A stretch of DNA of 64,000 bases from the NCBI RefSeq assembly GCF_028464065.1, contig NZ_CP116808.1, positions 310,001 through 374,000 of the forward strand. The letters run 5' to 3'. The DNA is from Saprospira sp. CCB-QB6. Its GTDB lineage: Bacteria > Bacteroidota > Bacteroidia > Chitinophagales > Saprospiraceae. Positions 17,901 to 26,457 of this stretch are shown one piece after another. A program made the position numbers and the translations under genes. Each line of letters begins with the position of its first letter. The stretch's first letter is position 1. The notes under the pieces were generated by a model, which saw nothing but the letters and a program-made list of their open reading frames with translations, was not told the DNA's origin and searched no databases.

Positions 17901-18648
17901 GGGTCCCCACTAGTTGCCCTTTTTGAAGCGTAAGCCCTGCCCCCAAACGAAAAAGCAAGGCAATCCAACAAAAAGCTCCCAATAAATAAAGGACCAAAGC
18001 CCCATAAGCAGTATCTCGATAGGGATAATTGGGCTGCTCCTCCAAACGCAAATATTCCAAGCCCAGCTCATCCAGAACAGGCTGGGCAGAACTATCTATA
18101 CTAGGGCGAACATAGTCCCCAAATTCCTCCGACATCAACGGAAAATTATTGTCCAAATAAGTATTCTGTACTGGAAAACGCAGATAAATAGGCAATAAGC
18201 CCAACAATGTATAACGATATTCCTCTTGATTCAAAATTACCTTAAAGGGCCGCTTAATCATTAAATATTTAGAGCCAGCCATGTCCATCATCCTGCGCTC
18301 TGGCTTATTCTTATAGCGTACATCCGTCTGATAAGGCGCTACATCATTATTGTTCCAATAAATCAAGGAATCCCCTTCATCATAGATCAAAAGCGTATAA
18401 GGCAACTCATTATATCGCTCCAAACTATCCTCTGGCCACTCATTATCTACCGAGCGCATCAAAAACTCTCGTCGCTCAATACGTCTTTCCAAATCTTCCT
18501 CCCAAAAAGCCACCGCCGCCCTCAACTCTTCTGCTGCCTCCGTTAAACTTGGCGCCCGATAGGCCCATTTCTCTAATCTATTTGCCGATAAAATAAGCAG
18601 CAAACCCAAAAGGAAAATAAAGCTGGACCAAAATATTGTTCGTTTCAT
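14932..18648 (-). CDS. Large NtrY-like sensor histidine kinase
   Basis: A 1238-residue membrane kinase. After an N-terminal helix (about 5-22) and an extracytoplasmic segment comes a block of about ten helices (roughly 215-500). A second periplasmic sensor domain, one more helix pair near 770-830 and a Cache-like loop follow. A further helix (about 950) leads to HAMP. The HisKA H-box is VAHEIKNPLTP with the phospho-acceptor His1026. The ATPase domain shows NNLVKNAIQA (N box), DNGCGIP, FVPYFTTK and GTGIGLS. This layout fits Bacteroidota NtrY-type kinases. No response regulator is adjacent, and the usual NtrX partner is not in the window. The signal is unknown. Confidence 0.88.
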   Translation of the reverse strand: MKRTIFWSSFIFLLGLLLILSANRLEKWAYRAPSLTEAAEELRAAVAFWEEDLERRIERREFLMRSVDNEWPEDSLERYNELPYTLLIYDEGDSLIYWNNNDVAPYQTDVRYKNKPERRMMDMAGSKYLMIKRPFKVILNQEEYRYTLLGLLPIYLRFPVQNTYLDNNFPLMSEEFGDYVRPSIDSSAQPVLDELGLEYLRLEEQPNYPYRDTAYGALVLYLLGAFCWIALLFRLGAGLTLQKGQLVGTLFFLGGSLGLRLLGVYTELPRLTHDLPLFSFKLSDDASLWYYALGDLLLDLSWIVALLIFILANWREQPVKTWVSWRKNTLTLFIFSVLVGGFLSLELLLRDIVLNANVYLEFENSTKVDAPSFLAMFALVILFFSYFLLVNKLYRMLAVLQWSYLQQGSYLLTCLAFGAALGLSMGLPIFYILALVAFVIAFGILLLWFVQEKQLTFMWLTVWLLFFSGVGTLLIEQANHEKNLVLRQDFLKVLTFEQDPKVEEAFLELEPKLLNDNFFKVYFSSLYIPYSQVVERLTYLYLDNAFFGRYDYNIYLYNSLNLPKKGEQLPYGQLKDIFERSQKMASPNLYFYSDKSGRFIYYADLEVREGGKLLGRIVLELRPKEEDSQNSIYVELLSLPKSRLEQTYGNFEYALYKGNQRVLSKDGDFAAYLPIDEELPEPKEFLRKKKEDKTYLLYQDERNYLGLVALQKTSWLQPFSLFSYIFCIGFLLLFVLFVGLAFMKYLLKWQPIKIEFKASLRERIQQGIVLVSLFSFIAIGVVTIFYFQNEYNDYHKQRLERKIASTAKTASWQIVNRPDSSKMIPDAKDLANIHKIDVNVYGLDGRLLSSSEDAVFERRLLSRQMDPVAYRKMRFQQLDNYPQRETINHLEYLSGYVPLRDEENEIIAFLNLPYDLAGSNNIRSQDVAEFLGALLNVYVIFLILAAGVAFLIANSVTRPLSIIGEKLRLIKVGEKNEQLEWKGRDEIGDFVRRFNEMLLALEESSEKLAQSQRESAWRDMAKQVAHEIKNPLTPMKLQLQLLERAAKKSPEKAQEMMPRISKALVEQIDNLARIASEFSNFAKMPPPENEVIALDEMLQSIQQLFKENESETEIELLQPLPQLAVWADRSQMLRILNNLVKNAIQAIPEEQKGHVQIQLEQAGEDALVLVRDNGCGIPEEQRKRIFVPYFTTKSSGTGIGLSMCRKMIRAMQGEIYFETAEGKGTDFYIRLPLFKQEH

Positions 18649-18689
18649 GATAATGCTAAACTAGATGATGATGATGGCCTAAATACTAT

Positions 18690-18832
18690 TTTGGGGCCTC
18701 CTGCCTGCGGCAGGCGCTACGTTCCGGGGCTCGCTACTCGCTCGGCCCTTCGCAAAAAAGCTGCGCTTTTTTGCTCGGTCTGGCCTTTGGCCACCCCTGC
18801 ACATCGCTAGGCCGTTTTGGCCTACGGCCAAT
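18690..18832 (+). repeat. GC-rich interspersed repeat, forward copy
   Basis: A GGGGCCTCCTGCC head is followed by GGGGCTCGCTACTCGCTCGGCC and CTCGGTCTGGCC blocks. It lies upstream of both the kinase and the speDE fusion. The remainder of 18649-19140 is AT-rich leader and promoter DNA. Confidence 0.8.
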
Positions 18833-19045
18833 ATAGTCCGATTTAGCCTACTCTAAAGTAGGACTCTAAACAGAAGAAAGAAGCTTCTCCTAAAAAAACT
18901 AAAATATTTTCGATATTCTAAAGATTTTCCCCAACTTAAACTGGGCGAGACAAAGAAACAAAATAAGTGCTATTGGCCAACAGTCCCCTTAACTACTATA
19001 GGCCTAAAATAGACGCTAATAATTTTAAAAAAAAAGCAAAAAAAG

Positions 19046-19075
19046 TTTGCAACTTAAGACTTTGTTCTATTTTTG
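19046..19075 (+). promoter_or_regulatory. Bacteroidota promoter for the speD-speE fusion
   Basis: TTTG at 19046-19049, an 18-base spacer and TATTTTTG at 19068-19075 match both halves of the consensus TTTG / TAnnTTTG. Transcription would start near 19082, giving a leader of about 60 bases. It is the best promoter match in the window. Confidence 0.7.
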
Positions 19076-19140
19076 CCGCCCCAAGCAAAATTCATTTTTT
19101 TCATGCAGCCCTTGCTGCGCACAACTTTCACATTTAGCTG

Positions 19141-20430
19141 ATGAGCAAGACTTTAGGAAGACACATTTTGGTTGAGTTTTTTGGTTGTTCTCCCGACATT
19201 CTCAACGATGTTATCACTATTGAAAAATCTATGGTAAATGCCGCTATTGAAGCCCAAGCAACGGTTATCAATGCGACTTTCCACCACTTCTCTCCTTATG
19301 GCGTTTCTGGCGTTGTAGTTATTCAAGAAAGCCACTTGGCCATTCACACTTGGCCCGAATACGGCTATGCAGCCGTAGACCTTTTTACCTGTGGCGATGA
19401 GGTAAACCCTTGGATTTCTTATGACTACCTAAAAACAGCTTTTGAAGCAGATTACGGTTCAGCCATGGAGATCAATCGTGGACAAGCTGATTTGCTCAAG
19501 CGAGTAAATATTGACCACCTCCTCAAAGAAAGACAAGGCACTGAGTCTCAACTTGAGCACAAAGTTAAATTTAGCCGCAACGTTTGGTTTACCGACAAAG
19601 ACGAAAACCTTGCGCTATCTCTTCGTCATACAGGCAACTTGCTCTACCGCAAAAAATCAGAGTTCCAAACGGTTCAGGTACTAGAATCTCATGCCTTTGG
19701 TAAAATGTTGACTATTGACAACCTTATCATGACTACTGAAAAGGATGAATTCATCTATCATGAGATGATTACGCATCCTGCTATGTTGAGCCATGCTGCA
19801 CCCAAAAACATTTTGGTTATTGGTGGTGGCGATGGGGGAACTGTTCGCGAATTGTTCCGTCATGATTCAGTAGAAAAAGTAACCATGGTAGAAATTGACG
19901 GCAATGTGGTAGAAGCTTGTAAAGAGCATTTGCCTCAGATTGCTGCTGCTTTTGACCATCCTAACTTGGACCTCAAAATTGCCGATGGCATTGCTTATGT
20001 AGCTGAAGCTGCTGCAGAAAGCTTTGATATTATCATTGTGGATGGTAGCGATCCCGCTGGTCCAGCAGAAGGACTTTTCTCTGAGGAGTTCTACAAAAAT
20101 GTACAAAAAGCCCTTAAAAAGGATGGAATTTTGGTATTGCAGAGCGAAAGCCCTCACTTCCACCAAAAAGCTTTTGTTGAGCTCAACCATTGCCTAAAGG
20201 ATATTTTTGGTGCTGAGGCCGTAGAGGTTTACTTGGCTCAAATTCCTACTTATCCCACAGGTACTTGGAGCTTTACCATGGCGAGCAAAGATGGACAAGC
20301 CAAATTGCCTCAGCTCGATCAAGCAGCGGCCAATGCTTTCTCAGAAAAGCATGGTTTGAGCTACTATGATGGTGCTGTACACCAAGCTGCTTTTGCTTTG
20401 CCTCCTTTCGTTCGAAAGATGTTGAAATAA
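19141..20430 (+). CDS. Bifunctional S-adenosylmethionine decarboxylase / spermidine synthase fusion
   Basis: A 429-residue fusion. Residues 1 to about 120 are a bacterial SpeD (class Ib) AdoMet decarboxylase proenzyme; the self-cleavage site is Glu63-Ser64 in [16 protein letters not shown], where Ser64 becomes the pyruvoyl group. Residues about 140-429 are a spermidine synthase with the AdoMet loop [11 protein letters not shown] (228-233) and the catalytic [14 protein letters not shown]. One chain would make decarboxylated AdoMet and use it at once for aminopropyl transfer to putrescine or a related diamine. It has its own promoter and terminator, so it is monocistronic. Such fusions are known in some bacteria; the amine acceptor here is not predictable. 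Confidence 0.95.
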   Translation: MSKTLGRHILVEFFGCSPDILNDVITIEKSMVNAAIEAQATVINATFHHFSPYGVSGVVVIQESHLAIHTWPEYGYAAVDLFTCGDEVNPWISYDYLKTAFEADYGSAMEINRGQADLLKRVNIDHLLKERQGTESQLEHKVKFSRNVWFTDKDENLALSLRHTGNLLYRKKSEFQTVQVLESHAFGKMLTIDNLIMTTEKDEFIYHEMITHPAMLSHAAPKNILVIGGGDGGTVRELFRHDSVEKVTMVEIDGNVVEACKEHLPQIAAAFDHPNLDLKIADGIAYVAEAAAESFDIIIVDGSDPAGPAEGLFSEEFYKNVQKALKKDGILVLQSESPHFHQKAFVELNHCLKDIFGAEAVEVYLAQIPTYPTGTWSFTMASKDGQAKLPQLDQAAANAFSEKHGLSYYDGAVHQAAFALPPFVRKMLK

Positions 20431-20463
20431 GGCTTAGGCTTTTTTAAGCGTTAATAAACTAGG

Positions 20464-20502
20464 GCGCAGTCTTTCCGTTGGGGGAGGCTGCGCTTTTTTT
20501 TT
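20464..20502 (+). terminator. Intrinsic terminator after speD-speE
   Basis: A long stem with GCGCAG and CTGCGC at its base (20464-20493, including G-T pairs) is followed by nine T. Confidence 0.85.
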
Positions 20503-20684
20503 GGTCCAAATAGGCGGCGAAGCCGCCTCTGGCCGAAGGCCAGCATGGCCTAGCGCTGCGCAAGGGTGGCCATAGGCCAGACCGAGCAAAAACTTGTTTT
20601 TTGCGAAGGGCCGAGCGAGTAGCGAGCCCTGAAGCATAGCGGCGGCCGCCCCAAATTAGAGGGCGGCCGCAGGCCCCAAAACAG
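20503..20684 (-). repeat. GC-rich interspersed repeat, reverse copy
   Basis: It starts GGTCCAAATAGGCGGCGAAG, includes GGCCAGACCGAGC, GGGCCGAGCGAGTAGCGAGCC and ends GCGGCCGCAGGCCCC. It fills most of the gap between two convergent genes. Confidence 0.8.
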
Positions 20685-20738
20685 CGACAAGGTCGGCATA
20701 AAAAAACAGCTAGTAGAAAGCTACTAACTGTTTTATAA

Positions 20739-21326
20739 TTACTTCAGCATCCAGCTGGTAATGCTGAGTCGGGGCCGTTTGGCGGGCAAAACGGCATGAG
20801 GTAATTCGTGGCTTCTGAAACAAACGAGCCGACCTGCTTGGGGGGCAATCTTCATTTCTCGGCCATTGGCGAGTTGGAGTAAAAGCTCTCCTCCATCGGT
20901 ATCGTTCCAATTTTCGTTCAGGTAAAAAATGGCGGAAAACTGTCGGCGGCTATCGTGTTGGAAGCGGTCGACATGCATTTTGTAGAAGCTGCCTGTATCG
21001 TAGAAAGCATAATGCATTTCGGCGGTGCGCAGGCCGGTATAGCAGCTGCGGTTGAGGTAGTGCAGAAAGCCCATTAGGGCCTCTTGGTATTGGGCTTCTA
21101 GGGTTTGGGGGCTATCGGGTTCTATCCAAAGGATTTGGTCATTTCGGATAGTGGTATGCTGGGTGGCTTGTTGGCCGATACCAGCGGGTCTGAACTTAGA
21201 TTCGGCTTTTTGGGCAAGCAAATAAGCTCGAATATCGGCCACAAAAGAGGCTGGCAGAAAGTCATCTACCAGCCCGTAGCCTTGCTCAATAATCCCAGTA
21301 ATTAGGGATTCATATTTTTCTTCCAT
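20739..21326 (-). CDS. 2-oxoglutarate/Fe(II)-dependent oxygenase, prolyl-4-hydroxylase/SM-20 type
   Basis: A 195-residue soluble enzyme of the double-stranded beta-helix dioxygenase class. The iron facial triad is visible: His118 and Asp120 in YKMHVDRF and His177 in SHELPHAV. Arg186 in RPRLSITSW would bind the 2-oxoglutarate carboxylate. The upstream strand MHYAFYDTGSFYK is also typical. Family members hydroxylate prolines or other residues in proteins; the target is unknown. It lies 8 bases downstream of the exonuclease gene on the same strand, suggesting co-transcription with it and with the acidic protein gene. Confidence 0.88.
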   Translation of the reverse strand: MEEKYESLITGIIEQGYGLVDDFLPASFVADIRAYLLAQKAESKFRPAGIGQQATQHTTIRNDQILWIEPDSPQTLEAQYQEALMGFLHYLNRSCYTGLRTAEMHYAFYDTGSFYKMHVDRFQHDSRRQFSAIFYLNENWNDTDGGELLLQLANGREMKIAPQAGRLVCFRSHELPHAVLPAKRPRLSITSWMLK

Positions 21327-21334
21327 TTAAGGGA

Positions 21335-21886
21335 TTAAAAGCGCCATTGGTTGGCGTATTTAACAAAAATTTTGGCCAGGTTGATCGCGTCATCAATTCC
21401 GCGGTGGTGGGCGCCTTCAAACTCGAAGCCTTCTTGTTCTACAGCTCTTTTAAGTCCGATTTCTCGGCGGATGCCCTTGATTCGGGGATATTGATGTTTA
21501 AGACTAATGTGTTTATCGGTCCAATCGGCCGGTAAATCGTGTAGTTTACAGTTTCGGGCGAGGGCTTTTCGGTCAAAGAAGCCCCAAGAACAGAGTAGGT
21601 AATCTTCGCCTTTATTTAGGCCGATCCAATCTTGAAAATCTTCAACGACCTCGGGAAATTCATCGGCTTGATTGACCTCAATTTGGCTAATGCCGGTCAG
21701 TTGCGTACAGAAATCGGAGAGTTGAGGATGTTCGGTTGGGCGGATAAAGCTTTCGAACTTAGATTGTAATTCGGCATATTCATTAAAGAGAAGTGCGCCG
21801 ATTTCGATAATTTCTTGGCTGCGCCCCCGCCGTTCTGCATCGCTTTTCCAACAGGTAGCTTCTAGATCGTAAATGATAAAGTTCAT
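21335..21886 (-). CDS. DEDDh 3'-5' exonuclease (ERI-1/KapD-like)
   Basis: A 183-residue single-domain exonuclease. Exo I is IYDLEATCW (Asp7, Glu9), Exo II includes SWGFFDRKAL (Asp105) and Exo III is HHRGIDDAINLAKIF (His161, Asp166), giving the DEDDh set. It most resembles the ERI-1-like group that trims RNA 3' ends, rather than the polymerase epsilon subunit. Its role here (RNA processing or DNA repair) is not resolved. It sits between the acidic small protein (51-base gap) and the oxygenase gene. Confidence 0.87.
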   Translation of the reverse strand: MNFIIYDLEATCWKSDAERRGRSQEIIEIGALLFNEYAELQSKFESFIRPTEHPQLSDFCTQLTGISQIEVNQADEFPEVVEDFQDWIGLNKGEDYLLCSWGFFDRKALARNCKLHDLPADWTDKHISLKHQYPRIKGIRREIGLKRAVEQEGFEFEGAHHRGIDDAINLAKIFVKYANQWRF

Positions 21887-21937
21887 AATATGTTTTGGAT
21901 ATATGAGTTGTCAATTAAAACAGAGGGGGCGGCCAGT

Positions 21938-22291
21938 TTAGTCGTCGTTTTTGAGTCTTTCGGCCTCTTCTTCTTCCTCTTCGCTTTGGCTAGCTTCATC
22001 GAGGATTGCGGCATCGTCTTCATCATCTAGGCCAAAGTCATCGCGGAGCATACCGTCATCATCGTAGTCATCATCGTCTTCGATAATTTGTTCGGCTTCG
22101 CGAATAGTCATTCGGACCAGGTAATAAATATCTTCACATTCGAAGGGAAGTGCAGAAACCAGCTTACCGTTTCGGTCGGTATATTTGACCAAGTGCTGGG
22201 CAAATCCACGAGGGTAGCGGAGTTTAATTTGATCAAGGGTCTCTTCTGCTAGAGCATCATAATCCTTGATAATACGTTTTTTGGTGTTCAC
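21938..22291 (-). CDS. Conserved small acidic Bacteroidota protein
   Basis: A 117-residue soluble protein without a recognised catalytic motif. The N-terminal 75 residues (DYDALAEETLDQIKLRYPRGF, then a strand pair ending EDIYYLVRMTIRE) look folded. The last 45 are almost entirely Asp and Glu, a disordered acidic tail. Similar short proteins are common in Bacteroidota, where some have been labelled DNA primase without basis. It is first in the minus-strand group with the exonuclease and oxygenase. The acidic tail could serve protein or nucleic-acid competitor binding, but this is speculation. Confidence 0.7.
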   Translation of the reverse strand: MNTKKRIIKDYDALAEETLDQIKLRYPRGFAQHLVKYTDRNGKLVSALPFECEDIYYLVRMTIREAEQIIEDDDDYDDDGMLRDDFGLDDEDDAAILDEASQSEEEEEEAERLKNDD

Positions 22292-22425
22292 AACTTGCTA
22301 ATTTAAGTGGTGGTGGTGTATAAGGTTGTCTTCTTGTCTTTTTCGGTGCGTTCATTGGGCCTCTTTGCTTGGGGCCGCAAAACTTGCAAAAAAAGCTTAA
22401 ATCCTCAAGTGAAAATCAAAAAAAA

Positions 22426-22920
22426 TTAAGGCCTTAATCCTTCGCCAGCTTTAACTTGGATTTGCTCTACTTCTTGGTAGAGAATCTTGGCATAAGCGTC
22501 TAACTCTAGACTAAGGATTTCAGTTTCATTTTCTAGGACAATCCAATAAGTATAATTTCCTAAGGGGTGTTGGGTGGCGAGGACGTAGCTAATGGTTCTA
22601 TCGTCATATTCTTTTTCCAAAAAGCGTTTGATGGCCATGGTAAAAGCGGAGGGTTCTACCTCCATTTCAGATTTGAGCCATTTGCCCGCCTCATCGAAGT
22701 AGGCCAAAACATAAATGCCATTGGCCTCATCCCAAAATTGTCCCTGATAACTTGTATCCACCTCTTGCCAAATGGCTTGTTTCACTTGAGCTTGAGGATA
22801 TTTACCTTCAAAGGCTTTTTGGACCTTTAGCGGCAATTTGTGTGGAGCAATATTGGCGGTTCTTTGGCCCCAAGTAGGGCGCACAACGAGCAATAGTAAA
22901 ACAAAAAGGAGGTATTTCAT
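22426..22920 (-). CDS. Secreted PepSY-like protein
   Basis: A 164-residue protein with a signal peptide ending TWGQ (about residue 19). The mature part has two similar alpha/beta modules. The first begins PLKVQKAFEGKYPQAQVKQAIWQ and continues with YVLAYFDEAGKWLKSE; the second begins FTMAIKRFLEKEYDDRTI. This is the repeat pattern of the periplasmic PepSY-like / beta-lactamase-inhibitor-like family common in Bacteroidota. The binding partner is unknown. It lies 52 bases downstream of the first S41 peptidase on the same strand and may share its transcript; PepSY-type domains often accompany proteases, but inhibition is only a guess. Confidence 0.72.
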   Translation of the reverse strand: MKYLLFVLLLLVVRPTWGQRTANIAPHKLPLKVQKAFEGKYPQAQVKQAIWQEVDTSYQGQFWDEANGIYVLAYFDEAGKWLKSEMEVEPSAFTMAIKRFLEKEYDDRTISYVLATQHPLGNYTYWIVLENETEILSLELDAYAKILYQEVEQIQVKAGEGLRP

Positions 22921-22972
22921 AGCACTGTTGTTTGTTAAGAATTAAAATGGCTTCTCCGCTAAACGGGCAGCA

Positions 22973-24619
22973 TTAAGGAGTTAATAAGGCTTGATATTTT
23001 TTCTCCTTTCCCAACAATTCTAAGGCCATATCTAAACAACTGTCTGCTTTGAGACTATGGGCAATTCCTGCGGCAATCAACTTTTCTTGCTCTACGATTT
23101 CGACTTCTAGCAAATGTAAAATCTTATCCTTAGCCGCCAAAATCTTATTGCGCTCCAGATTGCTCAAGCCTTTTTCTAAGCTAGCGAGTTCTTGGCTCAA
23201 GGCTTTTTCCATCTCTCCTTCTTTGGCTAGTTCTTTTTCAAACTTCTCTAATGCCAAAGCTGTCTTACTTTTCTTAAGATAAGCGTTTTTATCCATCAGC
23301 GCCATAAAGTCATCAAAGTCTTGCGCCTTCAAACTCCATTTTTCTAAGTCCTCTGGCAATTTGTTCTTACTGCGGTACTGCACCCCAAAATCAAATATAG
23401 CAGGGCTAGCCAATAGTTGTTTCTTCAAGCTCAGCCATTCTTTATTTTCATAAGGTAAATCAGGGCGAATCCCTCCCCCATCATATACCTTTCTTCCTGC
23501 TAAGGTTTGAAAAGCCTGGCGTAAAGAATCCGCAATCACTTTGGGCTCTCCATTTTCATATTCCAAAGACTGAATACAGCGACCAGAAGGAATATAATAG
23601 CGGGCCGTAGTCAATTTGAGCTTGGCTCCATGAGGTAAATCTACTGTATTTTGGACCAAGCCCTTTCCAAAAGAGCGCTGCCCAATAATAATCCCACGAT
23701 CCAAGTCTTGTATAGCTCCCGCTACAATCTCCGAGGCCGAAGCAGAGCGCTCATTGATTAAAACGGCCAATGCAATACTACTATCTATTGGCAGGTTGAG
23801 GGTTCTAAAAATCTGCTGCTGCGATTTTTCTCGGCCCTGAATAGATACGACTTCTCGCCCTCTGGGCACAAAGACATTGATTACATTTACAGCTTCACTC
23901 AACAAACCACCAGTATTCCCTCTTAGGTCCAGAATAACACCATTGAGCTTCTCTTTTTCTTGCAAGGCTTCTAAGGCTTCCCCCAAATGTTGCCCCGCTT
24001 TTTCAGAAAAAGTAGTGAGCGAGAAATAGGCTATTTTACCTGGTAATACCTCATAATGTGGCAGGTTGTTAATTAAAATATTTTGGCGGCGTAGACTAAA
24101 AGTCAAGTTTTTAGGCTGCCCTGGACGATGAACCGTCAATTGCATAGCTTGGCCCATCTTCCCTCTCAACTCTTGGCTAATTTCACTCAATTGCTTCCCA
24201 TTTAAGGCCACCTCATCAACATAGAGGATTGTGTCCCCCGCCATTAAGCCCGCCTTATGCGCTGGTCCGTTCGGATAAATGGCTGTGACCAAACCTCCAG
24301 AAGAAACAGCCCGCACTCTGGTCCCTATACCCGCATAACTGCCCGTAATTGACGAGCGAAAACGCTCTACCTCATCCGCTGGAATGTAGGTGGTATAAGG
24401 GTCCAAACTCTTGAGCATGGCATCCAAACCCGATTTCATCAAATCTTCTGGCGGAATATCATCTACATAATAAGTATTGAGCTCTCGATATACATTCGCA
24501 TAGAGCTCTAAGTTTTTCGCAATTTCAAACTCATCGGTCAAGGTGGTCGCCAAACCAATGCCGCCACCCAAAATGAGAAATGCGAATAGTAGTTTTTTAG
24601 CTGATTTTATAGCAAACAT
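22973..24619 (-). CDS. S41-family C-terminal-processing peptidase (second of a tandem pair)
   Basis: A 548-residue periplasmic serine protease. An N-terminal anchor (about 8-26) precedes a helical region with SLDPYTTYIP, a PDZ domain (about 90-175, AGIGTRVRAV to GDTILYVDE) and the S41 core. The Ser-Lys-Gln catalytic set aligns as Ser294 in SASASEIVAGA, Lys319 in SFGKG and Gln323. About 130 mostly helical, charged residues follow the core. Family members cleave C-terminal tails of periplasmic proteins. It lies 30 bases downstream of a paralogue with the same architecture, so the pair probably arose by duplication. Confidence 0.92.
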   Translation of the reverse strand: MFAIKSAKKLLFAFLILGGGIGLATTLTDEFEIAKNLELYANVYRELNTYYVDDIPPEDLMKSGLDAMLKSLDPYTTYIPADEVERFRSSITGSYAGIGTRVRAVSSGGLVTAIYPNGPAHKAGLMAGDTILYVDEVALNGKQLSEISQELRGKMGQAMQLTVHRPGQPKNLTFSLRRQNILINNLPHYEVLPGKIAYFSLTTFSEKAGQHLGEALEALQEKEKLNGVILDLRGNTGGLLSEAVNVINVFVPRGREVVSIQGREKSQQQIFRTLNLPIDSSIALAVLINERSASASEIVAGAIQDLDRGIIIGQRSFGKGLVQNTVDLPHGAKLKLTTARYYIPSGRCIQSLEYENGEPKVIADSLRQAFQTLAGRKVYDGGGIRPDLPYENKEWLSLKKQLLASPAIFDFGVQYRSKNKLPEDLEKWSLKAQDFDDFMALMDKNAYLKKSKTALALEKFEKELAKEGEMEKALSQELASLEKGLSNLERNKILAAKDKILHLLEVEIVEQEKLIAAGIAHSLKADSCLDMALELLGKEKKYQALLTP

Positions 24620-24649
24620 GTCTATAGTTGGTTTTAATATGGAGTGAAT

Positions 24650-26284
24650 TTACTTTTCTGGGGCTTCCAATAACTGATCAAAAGCCTGACGGTCAGCAAA
24701 AAGGGCAATAGCCGCCTTTACTTCTTTATCTTCTTTCAATCGAGCCATGATGACCTGATCTTCACTATAGTAACGACGCAGAATGGCTTGGCGCAACTGA
24801 ATAGAAACTGCCTCTTTTTCCTTGTTGATTAACAGCTTTTTCTGAGCTAGTAATTTCCCCTTTAAGGCCTCAAAACTAGCTTGCTGTGCAGCATATTTCT
24901 TTTCCGCTTTAGCCGTCTTTTCCACTGCTTTCAGTTGCTTTTCACTAGGCAACTCAAAAGCATAATTTTTTTGGGCCAAAAACTGTACATACTCCTGATA
25001 GAGCTGATCGGATACCTGAAACTCCAATGCAGGCGCAATGCTGTCTTCTTTCTGCCTAAAATTGTTGGCAAACTCAAAGACCAAACGACTTTCCGTCAAA
25101 GCATCTAACAGGTATTTTACTTCTGCCAATTCAATTTTATAATCAGGCTCCAAACCTCCCCCATCATAAACCTCACGGCCATTTTCTGTGCTAAAACTAC
25201 TCCGCAAAGAGTCTTCCATTCGCTTAGATTTCCCCCCTTTATACTCTAAGGCCTGTATACAACGACCAGAAGGGATATGATAACGAGCCGTGGTCAATTT
25301 TACCTTAGAATTGTACCCAATATCATAGGTGTTCTGCACCAAGCCTTTCCCAAAAGAACGCTGCCCCAATAGTACCCCCCGATCATAATCCTGTATCGCC
25401 CCCGCCACAATCTCCGAGGCCGAAGCCGATTGCCCATTCACTAAAACAATCAACGGAATTTTACTATCCAAAGGCTGACTTCTCGTATTAAACGAACGAT
25501 CCCAATTCGCTACCTTGTTTTTGGTATAAACAATCAATTTGTTCTTGGGCAAAAAGACATTACAAAGGTTAACCGCCTCAATCAAAAGCCCTCCACCATT
25601 GTCTCGCAAATCTAAAATAACTTGCTTGGGATTGTGCTTTTCCTGCAACTCTTGCAAAGCATTCGATACATTTCCACCCGCCCGCTCTGTAAAAGTTGTC
25701 AAAACAATATAAGCCGTGCTGTCATCTAACATACTGTAATAAGGCACATTTTTGCGCTCTACCTTGGTCCGCGTCAAATTGTGCTCCTTAGGCACAGCCG
25801 CCCCCCTACGGGTTTCTACCAAGACCTGCGTGCCCGCTTTTCCATGCAAACTCCGCTCAATATCTTCCAGCTTTTTACCCGAAATATCACTGCCATCAAT
25901 CCGCAACAACTGATCGCCAATCTGTATGCCCGCCGCCTTGGCGGCAGAACCATCTACCAATTCATTGACCAATACCTTGCCCTGATATTCTACCAACTCA
26001 ATGCCTACCCCATCCCAAGACCCCTTAAAATTGATGCGAAACTGCTCAATCTGCGCCTCAGAAAAATAGTTCGTGTAAGGATCTAAACTCCCATTCATCG
26101 AGTCAATCGCTATCCGCATCAAACTACTGGCCTCCGTATCATCTACATAATAGCGATTAACGGAGCGGTAAGCCGCCGCAAAGATTTCCATACTCTGGGC
26201 CAACCGAAGCAGCCGACCACCACTGGCCAAACTAATTCCAGCTAAAAGGACTAGCCCCAAGGGCCAAAATTTTCTGTACTTCAT
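24650..26284 (-). CDS. S41-family C-terminal-processing peptidase (first of a tandem pair)
   Basis: A 544-residue paralogue of the following gene with the same order: anchor (about 10-24), SLDPYTNYFS, PDZ (about 85-165, DGVGIELVEY to GDQLLRIDG), S41 core and a helical tail of about 130 residues. The catalytic residues align as Ser288, Lys313 and Gln317. Both copies keep every catalytic residue, so both are likely active. The gene begins just after a GC repeat. Divergence is greatest in the tails, which may give different substrate choice. Confidence 0.92.
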   Translation of the reverse strand: MKYRKFWPLGLVLLAGISLASGGRLLRLAQSMEIFAAAYRSVNRYYVDDTEASSLMRIAIDSMNGSLDPYTNYFSEAQIEQFRINFKGSWDGVGIELVEYQGKVLVNELVDGSAAKAAGIQIGDQLLRIDGSDISGKKLEDIERSLHGKAGTQVLVETRRGAAVPKEHNLTRTKVERKNVPYYSMLDDSTAYIVLTTFTERAGGNVSNALQELQEKHNPKQVILDLRDNGGGLLIEAVNLCNVFLPKNKLIVYTKNKVANWDRSFNTRSQPLDSKIPLIVLVNGQSASASEIVAGAIQDYDRGVLLGQRSFGKGLVQNTYDIGYNSKVKLTTARYHIPSGRCIQALEYKGGKSKRMEDSLRSSFSTENGREVYDGGGLEPDYKIELAEVKYLLDALTESRLVFEFANNFRQKEDSIAPALEFQVSDQLYQEYVQFLAQKNYAFELPSEKQLKAVEKTAKAEKKYAAQQASFEALKGKLLAQKKLLINKEKEAVSIQLRQAILRRYYSEDQVIMARLKEDKEVKAAIALFADRQAFDQLLEAPEK

Positions 26285-26309
26285 TTTGTTTCCTGTTCGT
26301 TCTGTATAG

Positions 26310-26457
26310 TATTCTGGGGCTTCCCCGCCCTTCGGTCGGGTCGGGCTGTGTCACAGCTCGCTATTCGCTCGGCCCTGCGGCGGCAAGCCGCCTCGGTCTG
26401 GCCTGCGGCCACTGCTATCCATCCCTAAGCCTGCGGCCGCTTCGCGGCCTGTAGGAC
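26310..26457 (+). repeat. GC-rich interspersed repeat, forward copy
   Basis: It reads GGGGCTTCCCCGCCC, GGTCGGGTCGGGCTGTG, GCTCGCTATTCGCTCGGCC, CTCGGTCTGGCC and CCATCCCTAAGCC. It lies between murI and the S41 genes; the murI stop codon abuts its right end. Confidence 0.85.
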
